This document shows, piece after piece, positions 12,601-22,072 of a DNA stretch of 64,000 bases. Within the stretch, counting starts at the first letter, position 1, and each line of letters opens with the position of its first letter. A program made the position numbers and the translations under genes. Origin of the DNA: Deltaproteobacteria bacterium (GTDB taxonomy: Bacteria > Desulfobacterota > Binatia > UBA9968); assembly GCA_009692615.1 (NCBI GenBank), contig SHYW01000002.1:1-64000 (forward strand), written 5' to 3'. Under the pieces are notes generated by a model. The model ran no database searches, was not told where the DNA came from, and saw only the letters and a program-made list of their open reading frames with translations.

Positions 12601-12680
12601 CCACCACGAAGGACACGAAGAGCACGAAGGTCGGAGCATTAATTATTTGAACCCTTCGTGTCCTTTGTGCCTTCGTGGTG
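12601..12680. repeat. CACGAAG-type palindromic repeat, copy 1
   Basis: The left arm CCACCACGAAGGACACGAAG (from 12601) is mirrored by CTTTGTGCCTTCGTGGTG ending at 12680, with an AT-rich centre. The arms consist of short 'CACGAAG' units about nine bases apart. The same design recurs at 17281, 21986, 43331 and 48254. It lies between ispG and proS and could act as a transcript end or processing site. Confidence 0.85.
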
Positions 12681-12703
12681 AGGTCGGGTAATACGAACCA
12701 TTT

Positions 12704-14425
12704 ATGCGTTGGAGCAAAACTCTCATACCGACATTGAAAGAAGTGCCGGCGGACGCGGAAGTCATCAGCCATAAACTGCTGGTGCGTGCCGGTTATATTC
12801 GCCAAATCAGCCGGGGCATTTATGATTATTTCCCGCTGGCGCTAAAAGTCATCCGCAAGATCGAAAACATCGTGCGTCAGGAAATGGACCGCGCCGGCGC
12901 GCAGGAACTGCTCATGCCGATCTCTTCTCCCGCCGAGCTTTGGCAGGAGAGCGGCCGCTGGGAATATTACGGTAAAGAACTTTTGCGCTTCAAAGATCGC
13001 CACGAACGAGATTTTTGCCTCGGTCCGACCCATGAAGAAATTATCACCGATTTAGTGCGCCGCTCGGTGCGTTCCTACCGCGAGCTGCCGATGAATCTGT
13101 ATCAGATTCAAACCAAATTTCGCGATGAGGTACGGCCGCGCTTTGGCTTGATGCGCGGCCGAGAATTCATCATGAAGGACGCTTACAGTTTTCACACCGA
13201 CATCGACGACTGCCGGCGCGAGTATGAAAACATGTATCAAACCTACAAGCGCATCTTCACGCGCTGCGGTTTGAGCTTTCGTCCGGTGGAGGCCGACACT
13301 GGCGCCATCGGCGGCAGCCTATCCCATGAATTCCAAGTGCTCGCCGAGTCCGGTGAAGACGCGATCGTCAGTTGCAACAGTTGCGATTACGCGGCCAACG
13401 TTGAGAAAGCCGAGATCAAAGCGGGTCAGCCGGCAGGACGTACCGTCGGTGAGGAAGCGCCGCCGTTGGAAAAAGTTTCGACGCCGGGGAAAAAGACTGT
13501 TCCCGACGTAGCGGGCTTTCTAAAATTATCCGCTGAGCGTTTCATCAAGACGTTGGTCTACAAAACCGACGGCGATGAACTCATCGCGGCGCTGGTGCGC
13601 GGCGATCATGAAATCAATGAACTCAAGCTGCGCACGGTGCTTGGCTGCCGCGAAGTGGCTCTGGCCGATGAGACCGCCGTGGCTACTGCTACCGGTGTGG
13701 TGCCAGGCTATTTAGGTCCCATCGGTTTGAAACTGCGTGTGCTCGCCGATTTGAGCGTGCAAGGGATGCGCGGCGCGGTGACCGGCGCCAATGAAGCTAA
13801 CGCGCATTATGTCCAAGTCGATCAAGAGCGCGACTTTACGCCGTCGGCATTCGCCGATTTGCGTTTGGCCACCGCCGGCGATCCCTGTCCGCGCTGCGCG
13901 GGTGGCAAGTTGGAAGCCCACCGCGGCATCGAAGTGGGCCAGGTTTTTTATCTCGGCACCAAATACAGCGAGAAGATGAGCGCGACGTTTCTCGACGCCG
14001 AAGGTCAGGCGCGGCCCATCGAGATGGGCTGCTACGGCATCGGCATCAGCCGCATGGTGGCGGCGGCGATCGAACAAAATCACGACGCTAACGGCATCAT
14101 CTGGCCGTTTTCCATCGCGCCGTTTCAAGTTTTGGTTTTGCCGATCAATTACCTGGAAGAAAAGTTGCGCGACGCGGCGGATAAGCTGTATGGAGAATTG
14201 CAACAAGCCGGTGTCGATGTTTTGCTCGACGACCGCGACGAGCGGCCGGGGGTGAAATTCAAAGACGCCGATCTGGTCGGCATTCCATTGCGCATCACCA
14301 TCGGCGCGAAAAGTTTGGACAAAGGTTGCTACGAGCTACGCCGGCGCCGCGACGGCAAGACCGAAGAGATCGCCGTCGGCGACGCGGTGCAGACGATTAA
14401 AAATCTGATCGCCCAAGCTTTGTAA
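12704..14425 (+). CDS. proS: Prolyl-tRNA synthetase (bacterial type, with editing domain)
   Basis: This class II synthetase charges tRNA-Pro. It has 573 residues, the length of the bacterial form with the INS editing domain inserted at about residues 225-390. Motif 2 is in 'FRDEVRPRFGLMRGREF', the proline-binding GPTHEEII precedes it, and motif 3 is GCYGIGISRMVAAAIEQ. The C-terminal anticodon domain ends 'DAVQTIKNLIAQAL'. It begins 23 bases after the palindromic repeat and is followed by pyrF after nine bases. Confidence 0.97.
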   Translation: MRWSKTLIPTLKEVPADAEVISHKLLVRAGYIRQISRGIYDYFPLALKVIRKIENIVRQEMDRAGAQELLMPISSPAELWQESGRWEYYGKELLRFKDRHERDFCLGPTHEEIITDLVRRSVRSYRELPMNLYQIQTKFRDEVRPRFGLMRGREFIMKDAYSFHTDIDDCRREYENMYQTYKRIFTRCGLSFRPVEADTGAIGGSLSHEFQVLAESGEDAIVSCNSCDYAANVEKAEIKAGQPAGRTVGEEAPPLEKVSTPGKKTVPDVAGFLKLSAERFIKTLVYKTDGDELIAALVRGDHEINELKLRTVLGCREVALADETAVATATGVVPGYLGPIGLKLRVLADLSVQGMRGAVTGANEANAHYVQVDQERDFTPSAFADLRLATAGDPCPRCAGGKLEAHRGIEVGQVFYLGTKYSEKMSATFLDAEGQARPIEMGCYGIGISRMVAAAIEQNHDANGIIWPFSIAPFQVLVLPINYLEEKLRDAADKLYGELQQAGVDVLLDDRDERPGVKFKDADLVGIPLRITIGAKSLDKGCYELRRRRDGKTEEIAVGDAVQTIKNLIAQAL

Positions 14426-14434
14426 ATTTACACC

Positions 14435-15187
14435 ATGGCTTCCAAGCTCGAGCTAGTGCGAAAACGGGGTTCCATGCGCGACCGTTTGATCGTCGCGCTG
14501 GATGTCGACTCCTTGGAGCAAGCCCAGAACATCGTCCGGCTGCTCGCCAAAGAGGTCGGCATGTTCAAGATCGGCAAGCAGCTTTTTACCCATGCCGGGC
14601 CCCAAGCGGTGCGTTTGATTCAAGAGCTGGGCGGCGAAATCTTTCTCGATCTCAAATTTCACGATATTCCCAACACCGTCGCCAAGGCGGCCATCGAAGC
14701 GACGCGCTTGGGCGTCAAAATGTTCAACGTGCATGCCTCGGGCAGTTTGGAAATGATGCGCCTGACCGTCAAGGAAGTGCGCCGGGTGTGCCGCCAAGAG
14801 AAACGGCGCCAGCCGATCATGCTGGCGGTAACCGTGCTGACCAGTTTGAATCAGGACGATCTCAAGCGGGTCGGCGTTGAAACCCAGGTCGCCGCGCAAG
14901 TCGTGCGCTTGGCCGCGCTCACCCAAGAGGCCGGCATGGACGGCGTGGTCGCCTCGCCCCAGGAAGTGACCGATATTCGCGCGGCGTGCGGCCGCCGTTT
15001 CATTATCGTCACGCCCGGCATTCGCCCGGCGGAAACCCAACACAACGATCAACAGCGCGTGATGACGCCCCAGGACGCCGTGCGCGCCGGCGTCGATTAC
15101 ATCGTCGTCGGCCGGCCGATTATTGAAGCGAAGGATCCAGTCGCCGCGGCGCGGGCGATCGTCGCCGATATGGAACTGGCCAAGTAG
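14435..15187 (+). CDS. pyrF: Orotidine 5'-phosphate decarboxylase
   Basis: It catalyses the last step of de novo UMP synthesis. It is 250 residues from ATG 14435, but ATG 14474 (MRDRLIVALDVD) would give the usual family N-terminus, so the first 13 residues are uncertain. The catalytic signature is FLDLKFHDIPNTV (D-x-K-x-x-D). 'GVVASPQE', 'TPGIRP' and 'VDYIVVGRPI' form the phosphate-binding loops. It lies nine bases after proS. Confidence 0.95.
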   Translation: MASKLELVRKRGSMRDRLIVALDVDSLEQAQNIVRLLAKEVGMFKIGKQLFTHAGPQAVRLIQELGGEIFLDLKFHDIPNTVAKAAIEATRLGVKMFNVHASGSLEMMRLTVKEVRRVCRQEKRRQPIMLAVTVLTSLNQDDLKRVGVETQVAAQVVRLAALTQEAGMDGVVASPQEVTDIRAACGRRFIIVTPGIRPAETQHNDQQRVMTPQDAVRAGVDYIVVGRPIIEAKDPVAAARAIVADMELAK

Positions 15188-15204
15188 CCGCGCTTTCGCG
15201 CGGC
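15187..15204 (+). terminator. Hairpin at the pyrF stop
   Basis: GCCGCGC (15187-15193) pairs with GCGCGGC (15198-15204) around a TTTC loop, directly at the end of pyrF. There is no T-run behind it. It sits between convergent pyrF and thiD and may end transcripts from one or both sides. Confidence 0.45.
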
Positions 15205-15211
15205 ATTGCTG

Positions 15212-15246
15212 ATTTCAAATTACAGATTCCAAATTCCAGATTTTCG
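15212..15246. repeat. ATTTCAAATTACAGATT-type AT-rich repeat, copy 1
   Basis: This is an AT-rich stretch of imperfect short units (ATTTCAAATTACAGATTCC, AAATTCCAGATTTTC) in otherwise GC-rich DNA. A close relative is found at 44211-44246, in both cases directly after a hairpin following a gene end. Confidence 0.5.
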
Positions 15247-15251
15247 ACGGG

Positions 15252-16049
15252 CTAGGTTTTCCAGGTGCGATAGAAATGATTTACCGGGCTGTGGCCGGCG
15301 CCGATGGAGAAGCTCGACTGAATCGCTTGAGTGATAAATTTTTTCGCCAGCGCGACGGCGCGGTCGAGCTTTTCGCCTTGGGCTAAATAGACCGCGATCG
15401 CCGCCGAAAACGTGCAGCCGGTGCCGTGGGTGTTCTTGGTTCGAATGCGCGGCGCGGACAATTCATAAAACTTCTTGCCGTCGTAGAATAGATCGATGGC
15501 CGGCCCTTTGAGATGGCCGCCTTTGATGACCACGGTTTGCGCGCCCATTTTTACGATTCGCCTTGCCGCTTCTTTTATTTCTACCGTAGTTAGCAATTTC
15601 ATGCCGGTGAGTTCTTCGGCTTCGGGAATATTGGGTGTGACCACACTCGCCAGCGGGATCAGTTTGTTGCGCAAAGCCGCGACGGCGTCTTTTTGAATCA
15701 GCAAATCGCCGGAAGTGGCCACCATCACCGGGTCGACGACGATGTTTTTCAAGCGATGCTGGCGAATTTTTTTTACGACCATGTCGATGATCGCCGTATT
15801 GGCAAGCATGCCGGTCTTGAGCGCATGGGCGCCGATGTCATCGATGATTGCGTCGATCTGCGCGCCAATTAATTTCGGACTGAGCGCCAAGACTTGAGTG
15901 ACGCCGACGGTATTTTGCGCCGTGATCGCAGTGATCGCCGATGTGCCGTAGACGCCCAGCGCCGCGAAAGTCTTCAGATCGGCCTGAATCCCCGCGCCCG
16001 CGCCGGAGTCGGAGCCTGCGATGGTCAATACTTTACGAATAGCTTTCAT
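15252..16049 (-). CDS. thiD: Hydroxymethylpyrimidine/phosphomethylpyrimidine kinase
   Basis: It phosphorylates HMP and HMP-P in thiamine synthesis and salvage. The start is placed at ATG 16049 (MKAIRKVLTIAGSDSGAGAG); the frame is open nine residues further. The N-terminal AGSDSGAGAGIQAD, 'VVDPVMVATSGD' and the ribokinase-family anion hole NTHGTGCTFSAAIA are all present. At 265 residues it is the normal monofunctional length, with no ThiE fusion. It is divergent from the binding protein at 16208, a superfamily that includes pyrimidine-binding ThiY/THI5. Confidence 0.95.
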   Translation of the reverse strand: MKAIRKVLTIAGSDSGAGAGIQADLKTFAALGVYGTSAITAITAQNTVGVTQVLALSPKLIGAQIDAIIDDIGAHALKTGMLANTAIIDMVVKKIRQHRLKNIVVDPVMVATSGDLLIQKDAVAALRNKLIPLASVVTPNIPEAEELTGMKLLTTVEIKEAARRIVKMGAQTVVIKGGHLKGPAIDLFYDGKKFYELSAPRIRTKNTHGTGCTFSAAIAVYLAQGEKLDRAVALAKKFITQAIQSSFSIGAGHSPVNHFYRTWKT

Positions 16050-16207
16050 TAATTTCAATCGTAGCAAAGCAGGCACGAGGTTGCGAATGATCTTCCATTG
16101 ACCGACCTTTGTGGCCTTGGCGGGCTTGGCGCGAGATCATTCGAGATACGTTTGCCGCGTTGCGTCACTGTGGTAAATACTCTTTCAGATTAAAGGCATT
16201 GGGGTTA

Positions 16208-17227
16208 ATGCGCAAAATTTCCGTAATCTTAGTCTATTTGTGTGTTTCTCTCGTCAATTGGACAGACGCGCTTGCCGCGGCGGCTAGGCCCAAGGTGGTC
16301 ATCGCGCATGCGGCGATGAATTTCCGCGTGGCGCCGCTCTGGGTCGCGCAGGATCAGGGCTTTTTCAGTAAGTACGGTATCGACTCGGAGATTATCTACA
16401 TGCGCGGTGGGCCGACGCTGATGTCGGGCATGTTGTCCGGCGACATTCAGATCGGCTGGACCGCCAGCTCGATCCTCGCGCCCATCGCCGAGGGCGCCGA
16501 TTTTGTCGTCGTCGCCGGATTCAACAATCGGGTGACCGACGAATTGATCGTCCGACCGGGCATCAAGCGGCCGGAAGATTTGCGCGGCAAGCGTTTCGGC
16601 GTGCAAAGCATCGGCGGCGGCGGTTGGATGGGCGCCATGCTCGGCTTGGAGTCGTTGGGCTTGGAACCGAAGCGCGACGATATTCGCGTACTGGTCGTCG
16701 GCGACAACACCTTTCGCAGTCAAGCGCTCGAAGCCGGCTCCATCGACGCCACCGTGCTCGACGGCGCCTTCAGCCGCAAAGCGAAGAGCAAAGGTATGAT
16801 TTCGTTGGCCGATTTTTCTCAGGCCAATTTGCCGATGATGAATCATCTGGTGGCGGTCAGAAGAACTTATCTGCAGCGCCAGCCGGAGATTGTCGAAAAT
16901 GTTTTGCGCGCGCTGGTCGAAGGCTTGGCGTTTACCTGGTCGGCGAAAAGCAAAAGCGCGGTGCTGAAAAGCGTCATGCGCCGGCTGCGGATCACCGAGA
17001 TGAATATCGCCGAAGACGGCTATCAAGAATTACTGACCCGCGGCGGCCTGGAAAAGAGGCCCCATCCTTCGCTTGAAGGTGTGCGCAACGTGCAGCGCCT
17101 GATGACGACCAGCAACCCACGCGTCGGCGAGGTTAAGCTGGAGGAGATCATCGACCGCAGCATCATGCGCAAACTCGACGACAGCGGTTTTATCGACCGG
17201 ATGTATGGGGTTTATTCGGCGAAGTGA
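16208..17227 (+). CDS. NMT1/TauA-type periplasmic solute-binding protein
   Basis: It is a secreted binding protein of the THI5/NMT1-SsuA/TauA superfamily, 339 residues from ATG 16208. An N-terminal signal peptide (MRKISVILVYLCVSLV, cut near ALAAAA) precedes the family opening 'APLWVAQDQGFFSKYGIDSE'. 'RPEDLRGKRFGVQSIGGGG' is the second-lobe landmark, and 'DDSGFIDRMYG' is a C-terminal tail shared with other paralogues here. No permease or ATPase gene adjoins it. It is divergent from thiD with a 158-base gap, so a role in pyrimidine uptake is possible but unproven. Confidence 0.85.
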   Translation: MRKISVILVYLCVSLVNWTDALAAAARPKVVIAHAAMNFRVAPLWVAQDQGFFSKYGIDSEIIYMRGGPTLMSGMLSGDIQIGWTASSILAPIAEGADFVVVAGFNNRVTDELIVRPGIKRPEDLRGKRFGVQSIGGGGWMGAMLGLESLGLEPKRDDIRVLVVGDNTFRSQALEAGSIDATVLDGAFSRKAKSKGMISLADFSQANLPMMNHLVAVRRTYLQRQPEIVENVLRALVEGLAFTWSAKSKSAVLKSVMRRLRITEMNIAEDGYQELLTRGGLEKRPHPSLEGVRNVQRLMTTSNPRVGEVKLEEIIDRSIMRKLDDSGFIDRMYGVYSAK

Positions 17228-17280
17228 TTGTAGATTTTATCCTCGAATTTCCTGCCGCGCTGGGACTGGGAACGGAGATA

Positions 17281-17354
17281 TAACCACGAAATACACGAAA
17301 GGCACGAAAAAATAGGACCGGAGTTTTTTTCGGATTTCGTGTGTTTCGTGGTTA
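17281..17354. repeat. CACGAAG-type palindromic repeat, copy 2
   Basis: AACCACGAAATACACGAAAG at 17282 onward is mirrored by ATTTCGTGTGTTTCGTGGTT ending at 17353. This is an A-richer variant of the same design, between the binding protein and the MmgE/PrpD gene. Confidence 0.8.
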
Positions 17355-17389
17355 ACCTTCTTTGACTATAGGCAAACAGGGGAATCATC

Positions 17390-18730
17390 ATGGGAAAAAC
17401 GGAAACCGCGCTGGCGCAGTTCGTCTTAGACTTTCCGACTGAAAATGTGTCGGCGGAGATCATGCATTTAGCCAAGCGCTGTTTGATGAACTACGCCGGC
17501 GTGGCGCTATACGCGACCCTCGATCCGTCGATCAACATCATGCTCGATTTCCTGCGCGCCGAAGGATGCACCGAGCAAGCGACCGTTGTTGGCAGCGGGT
17601 TGCGCACTTCGGCGCAGAACGCGGCGTTGGCAAATGGTTTCTTGGGACACTTCGAGGATTATGACGATACCCATTCAACGGTGATCCATCCCACCGCACC
17701 GATCTTGCCGGCGGCGCTGGCGCTGGGCGAGCAGCGCGGTATCAGTGGGCGAGAGTTGCTCGCGGCATTTGCCGTCGGCGTCGAGGTCGCTTGCCGCATC
17801 GGCTTGGTGATCTACAAAAACTTTCGCGACGGCGCGGCGCACTGGCATATCACCAACACCTGCGGCGTGCTCGGCGCCGCCGCCGCCGCGGGCCGCCTGC
17901 TCAAACTTACTGAACAACAAATGGTTTACGCCTTCGCCATCGCCGGCACCCAGGCGAGCGGCGTGCGCGAGGTGTTCGGTTCCATGTGTAAACCCTTGCA
18001 CGCCGGTAAAGCGGCGCAGAACGGTTTGGTCGCCGCGCTGTTGGCGCAGCGCGGCTTCACCGCCACCGACGGCATCTTCGAAGGCGAGCGCGGCCTGGTC
18101 GGCGTGATGGCCACCGGACACGACATTACATCAGCGACTAAAGATCTCGGTAGTCATTGGGAGTTGCCGGCCAACGGACTCAAACCTTACGCCTGCGGCG
18201 TCGCCAATCACGCCTTCATCGACGCGATGATCAAGCTCCGCCAAAAGCCCGGCGTGTCCGCCGACACCGTAAAACATATTCAAGGCAGCGTGCTCGCGGC
18301 TGCGCCCGCGCTAGTGCGCCGCCGTCATCCACGCACCGGCACCGAATCGAAATTCTGCTACTACCATTCCATGGCCGTAGGATTTCTCGACGGCCAAGCG
18401 CTGCCGGCCCAGTACACCGACGCCCGCGCCGTCGACCCGCTAGTCGCATCGATCCACGATCGCATCGATATCAGCGAAGACCCGTCTCTGCCGCGCTGGA
18501 CTGTGAGCGTGACTGTCGAGTTGAACGATGGCACGAAATACACCGAACGGATTCCGCATCCGACCGGGATGATGGACACACCCATGAGCGACGCGATGGT
18601 GCAGCAAAAATTTGACGGGTCAGCGGCTGCGGTGATGGGCGCGGAGAAAGCGGCGAAAGCGCACCGCGCGTTGTGGGAAGCTGATAAGCTTTCGGATGTG
18701 CGCGAGTTGATGCCGTTCTTGATGAAGTGA
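17390..18730 (+). CDS. MmgE/PrpD family protein
   Basis: It has 446 residues and resembles 2-methylcitrate dehydratase PrpD and related dehydratases and isomerases (all-helical core plus alpha/beta cap). Characteristic stretches are 'CLMNYAGVALYA', 'NGFLGHFEDYDDTHSTVIHP' and 'SMCKPLHAGKAAQNGL'. A clear ribosome binding site (AGGGGAATCATC) precedes ATG 17390. It is not in a prp cluster, so methylcitrate is not assured as substrate; relatives next to binding proteins act on other tricarboxylic or itaconate-like acids. Confidence 0.88.
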   Translation: MGKTETALAQFVLDFPTENVSAEIMHLAKRCLMNYAGVALYATLDPSINIMLDFLRAEGCTEQATVVGSGLRTSAQNAALANGFLGHFEDYDDTHSTVIHPTAPILPAALALGEQRGISGRELLAAFAVGVEVACRIGLVIYKNFRDGAAHWHITNTCGVLGAAAAAGRLLKLTEQQMVYAFAIAGTQASGVREVFGSMCKPLHAGKAAQNGLVAALLAQRGFTATDGIFEGERGLVGVMATGHDITSATKDLGSHWELPANGLKPYACGVANHAFIDAMIKLRQKPGVSADTVKHIQGSVLAAAPALVRRRHPRTGTESKFCYYHSMAVGFLDGQALPAQYTDARAVDPLVASIHDRIDISEDPSLPRWTVSVTVELNDGTKYTERIPHPTGMMDTPMSDAMVQQKFDGSAAAVMGAEKAAKAHRALWEADKLSDVRELMPFLMK

Positions 18731-18835
18731 GCGCGCGGCAGCGACGTACGGCGTCATATGAACGTCATAACTCAACAATCAAGGTCGGGATGCAGGGTCA
18801 GATTTTTTTCCATACTTTCTCGAAACACGCGAAAG

Positions 18836-20401
18836 TTACTCGCCGATCGCTCCGACAATCGTGCCGCGGCCATCTTTGGGCGGGAAGTTTGGGCCGCGCA
18901 GCTGAGCCATTGTCATTTTGTTGACGTGGTCGATGATCGAGGCGAACGCGCGCACCGAGCGGCTCATGCCTTCGGCGGGAACCATCTCGGGGGTGTCGAG
19001 GCTGGTGTGGTAGACGACGTGGTTGATGATGTGGATGGACGGCGCGTAGTTGCCGTTCTTGGGGCCGTCTTCGACGCCGTAAACCGACACGCCGAAGTCG
19101 CGCAGCTGCTCGAAAGCCATTCTCTCAAACTCCGCGCTACCCAAAGCGTTCCACCGCGCAGAGCTCATCTGGTTGGTCGCGGTTAAATCAGAATTGTACA
19201 TGTAGAGGAGCGTCTCGGAGGGATGCTCCATGGTGAGCTTGAGCGCGACCTTGCTCCAATTGTAAGTCGCGTCGATGCCGACGTCTTTGCGGCCGCGGGC
19301 AACTTCGCCATGGTGATGATCGGGAAACTGAATGAACACCATGGTGCGCGGACGCTGCGCCTGCGGTATCGCCGCATAGTGGCGCGCTAATTCCAGTGCG
19401 CCGGCCATGCCGGAATTGTTATCCGTCGCGGCTTGGAAGTAGCCGTCGGTGTGCGTCATGATCACGATTTGTTCGTCCGACGCGCCTGGCAGAGTGGCCA
19501 TTGTCCACGCGGTCTCGACGTTGGTCACCTGCGGAGTATTCAAGTGCAGCGTGAAAATAATTTTCTCGCCGGCGCCGAGCCGGTCGCGCAGAGCGAAGCC
19601 TTCGTCCTGGCTGACGGTCATCTGCGGAATGTTGCTGAGTCCGCCTTCGGGTTGGAATTGGCCGTTGCCGGGGACCGCAATGACGTTGATCACCATGGCG
19701 GCGCCGAGTTGCTGCGCGCGCGCATTGGCATTGAACAAACCGGCGCGATCGGAAGCCGAATGGCTACGGCCGCCGGGAACGAAGGTGCTGTAGATGATAA
19801 CGGCCTTGCCTTTGACATCGCGGCCGAGAAAATCAGCCTGGGCGCCGATGCCAACCCAAATCGCTTCAGCGCTAATGCCGCTGGCGCTCGTTCCTTTGGT
19901 ACCTGACACTGGGAATGCAGTCGCGAGTTCGATCTTGTTGCCGTTCGCTGTGGTGTAACTAGCGTTCCAACTTTGCGGCAGCCAATCTCTTGGCAACGTC
20001 TACGGGAAGGACTCGACTTTCAAACCCAGCCGCGTAAATTCATCGGTCATGAACTTCATGCCGGCTTTGTCGGCGTCGGTGCCAGGGAAGCGGCCCCACC
20101 ATTGTTTGTTGACGGTGTCGCGGTAGCGCAGCGCGATCTGCGACAAAGCGACGACATCTTTCTTCATGCGCGCGCCATCGATGTCCTTATAGATTTCCTG
20201 TCCCGGTTTGAGTGGAAATACCGGATAGTCTTTGTCGGCAAACAACTGCGAACCGTGATCCCGCGGCAGTCCAATGCCGTAAGTTTTTTCAGTCTTCGGT
20301 CCTTTGTCCATCTGCGACATGGCCGCGTTGCTCGACAATACGGCGATCATCAGGGCAAAGCTCGCAAGGATTCGCTGCATCGATATCGCTGGCTTTTTCA
20401 T
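18836..20401 (-). pseudogene. M28-family metallopeptidase interrupted by an in-frame TAG
   Basis: A single reading frame of 522 codons on the minus strand is broken only by one TAG at 20002-20000, after residue 133 (...GLKVESFP-TAG-TLPRDWLPQSW...). The upstream part has a good ribosome binding site (GAGGAACGATCAA), a signal peptide and the prodomain-like region. The downstream part holds the peptidase, with metal-site segments 'VIMTHTDGYFQAATDNNSG' and 'PDHHHGE'. CAG to TAG is a one-base change. It could be a recent nonsense mutation, a sequencing error, or a readthrough site. If intact it would be a secreted Zn aminopeptidase-like enzyme. Confidence 0.75.
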
Positions 20402-20457
20402 TTGATCGTTCCTCGATCCAAGAGTTTGTTATGGCATGTCGAGACAGTTAACTGGGA

Positions 20458-21954
20458 TCAGGTACCGCAAAAAGTCCTGTAGCCTTCCTGTCCATCCGGC
20501 GCCGGTTCCCTGAACGCAGTAAACTCCGGTTGTTCGTCAAACGGTCGCGATAAAATTTTTAGCAGCGTTTCGAAGGGGGCGTAATCGCCGCGCTCCACGG
20601 CGGCGCTCAAGGCTTCTTCGACACGGTGATTGCGTGGAATGAATGCGGGACTGACGCGCCGCATCATCTGCGCGCGCTGCGCGGGTGTTATTTCTTCACG
20701 CGCCAGCCGCGCGTGCCAGTGTTCACTCCAGATATCGTAGGCGGACGCATTGGCGAACAGTGCGCGAATTTTTTCTTCGTCGCCTGAGACCGCTTCGGCG
20801 AGGTTACGGAACGCCAGTGTGTAATCAACTTCCTGGTTCCCCATCGCAGTGACAAATCCGGTGGCCAGGTTGAGATCGGCTTCGTCTTCAGTCACTAGTC
20901 CGAGTTTCGCGCGCATGCCTTGCAGCCACTGGCGTTCGTATTGTTGGGGAAAGGCGTTGATCACCTCGCTAGCCTGCGCAATGGCGCGGTTACTGTCGGC
21001 GTCGATCAACGCCAACAGCGTCTCGGCCAAGCGCGCGAGGTTCCATTGCGCGATGCTCGGCTGATTGCCGAAGGCGTAGCGGCCGCGGCTGTCGATGGAG
21101 CTAAAGACCGTCGCCGGATCGTAACGATTCATGAAGGCGCATGGGCCGTAGTCGATGGTCTCGCCGGAGATCGTCATGTTGTCGGTGTTCATCACGCCAT
21201 GGATGAAGCCGACATGCATCCAGTTGGCGACGAGAGCGGCTTGTCTGTCGCATACGCAGGCGAGTAAGGCGAGGTAAGGACTCGCGTGGTTTTTCACTTC
21301 GGGATAATGGCGTCCGATCACATAATCGGCCAAGCGTTTCACCTTGTCCTGCTCACCACGGGCGGCGAATAACTGGAAAGTGCCGACGCGGATGTGGCTC
21401 GCCGCGACGCGCGTCAAAACCGCGCCCGGCAGCGCGGTCTCGCGAAAGATTTGTTCGCCCGTGGTCACCGCGGCGAGCGCGCGCGTAGTCGGGATGCCGA
21501 GCGCGTGCATCGCTTCGCCGATTAGATATTCACGCAGTACCGGTCCGAGCGCGGCGCGGCCGTCGCCATTGCGCGAGAAGGGAGTGGGACCGGAACCTTT
21601 GAGCTGAATATCGCGGCGCCGGCCGTTGCGGTCGATAACTTCGCCTAAGAGCAGCGCGCGGCCGTCGCCGAGCTGCGGCGAGAAGCCGCCGAACTGATGG
21701 CCAGCGTAGGCTTGGGCCAGCGGCAGCGCACCTGCGGGAGTTTCATTGCCGGAAAAAATTCGCGCGCCTTCGTCGGAATCGAGAGCAGCGGCATCGAGCG
21801 CCAACTCTTCGGCCAACGCGTAGTTGAGCTTCACTAACGTCGGCTGCGCCACCTGCGCAGCTTTCCACGGCATGTAGAAACCTTCGAGTTCGCGGGCGTA
21901 AGTATTGTCGAAAGTGAATCGCGCGGCAGCGGTGTTGTTTGGAATATACATCAT
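20458..21954 (-). CDS. selO: Protein adenylyltransferase SelO (YdiU/UPF0061)
   Basis: This pseudokinase-fold enzyme transfers AMP to proteins during redox stress. It has 498 residues, normal for the bacterial form. 'AGHQFGGFSPQLGDGRALLLGE', 'IQLKGSGPTPFSRNGDGRAAL' and 'GVMNTDNMTISGETIDYGPC' are the family's ATP- and metal-binding segments. The C-terminus reads RTFCGT, so a cysteine stands third from the end, where animal SelO carries selenocysteine. The ribosome binding site AAAGGAAG precedes two adjacent ATG codons (21954 and 21951). Confidence 0.96.
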   Translation of the reverse strand: MMYIPNNTAAARFTFDNTYARELEGFYMPWKAAQVAQPTLVKLNYALAEELALDAAALDSDEGARIFSGNETPAGALPLAQAYAGHQFGGFSPQLGDGRALLLGEVIDRNGRRRDIQLKGSGPTPFSRNGDGRAALGPVLREYLIGEAMHALGIPTTRALAAVTTGEQIFRETALPGAVLTRVAASHIRVGTFQLFAARGEQDKVKRLADYVIGRHYPEVKNHASPYLALLACVCDRQAALVANWMHVGFIHGVMNTDNMTISGETIDYGPCAFMNRYDPATVFSSIDSRGRYAFGNQPSIAQWNLARLAETLLALIDADSNRAIAQASEVINAFPQQYERQWLQGMRAKLGLVTEDEADLNLATGFVTAMGNQEVDYTLAFRNLAEAVSGDEEKIRALFANASAYDIWSEHWHARLAREEITPAQRAQMMRRVSPAFIPRNHRVEEALSAAVERGDYAPFETLLKILSRPFDEQPEFTAFREPAPDGQEGYRTFCGT

Positions 21955-21985
21955 GAATGCGACTTCCTTTAGGCCCGAAGATTTT

Positions 21986-22065
21986 TACCACGAAAAGCAC
22001 GAAATACACGAAAATTAGTTCCGAGTCTTTTTCCCTCTTTCATGCCTTTCGTGTGTTTCGTGGTT
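21986..22065. repeat. CACGAAG-type palindromic repeat, copy 3
   Basis: TACCACGAAAAGCACGAAAT from 21986 is mirrored by CCTTTCGTGTGTTTCGTGGT ending near 22064. It lies between the COG2509 flavoprotein stop and the selO start on the same strand. Confidence 0.8.
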
Positions 22066-22072
22066 CATGTCT

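Noticed and set aside
12601-12680. Regular CACGAAG units as a CRISPR array
   Set aside because: The units are about nine bases, form palindromic arms with no spacers of uniform size, and there are no cas genes.
20000-20002. TAG in the M28 peptidase as a pyrrolysine codon
   Set aside because: Other genes in the window end normally with TAG (for example gyrB and gyrA), and no pylTSBCD genes are seen; a nonsense mutation or error is simpler.
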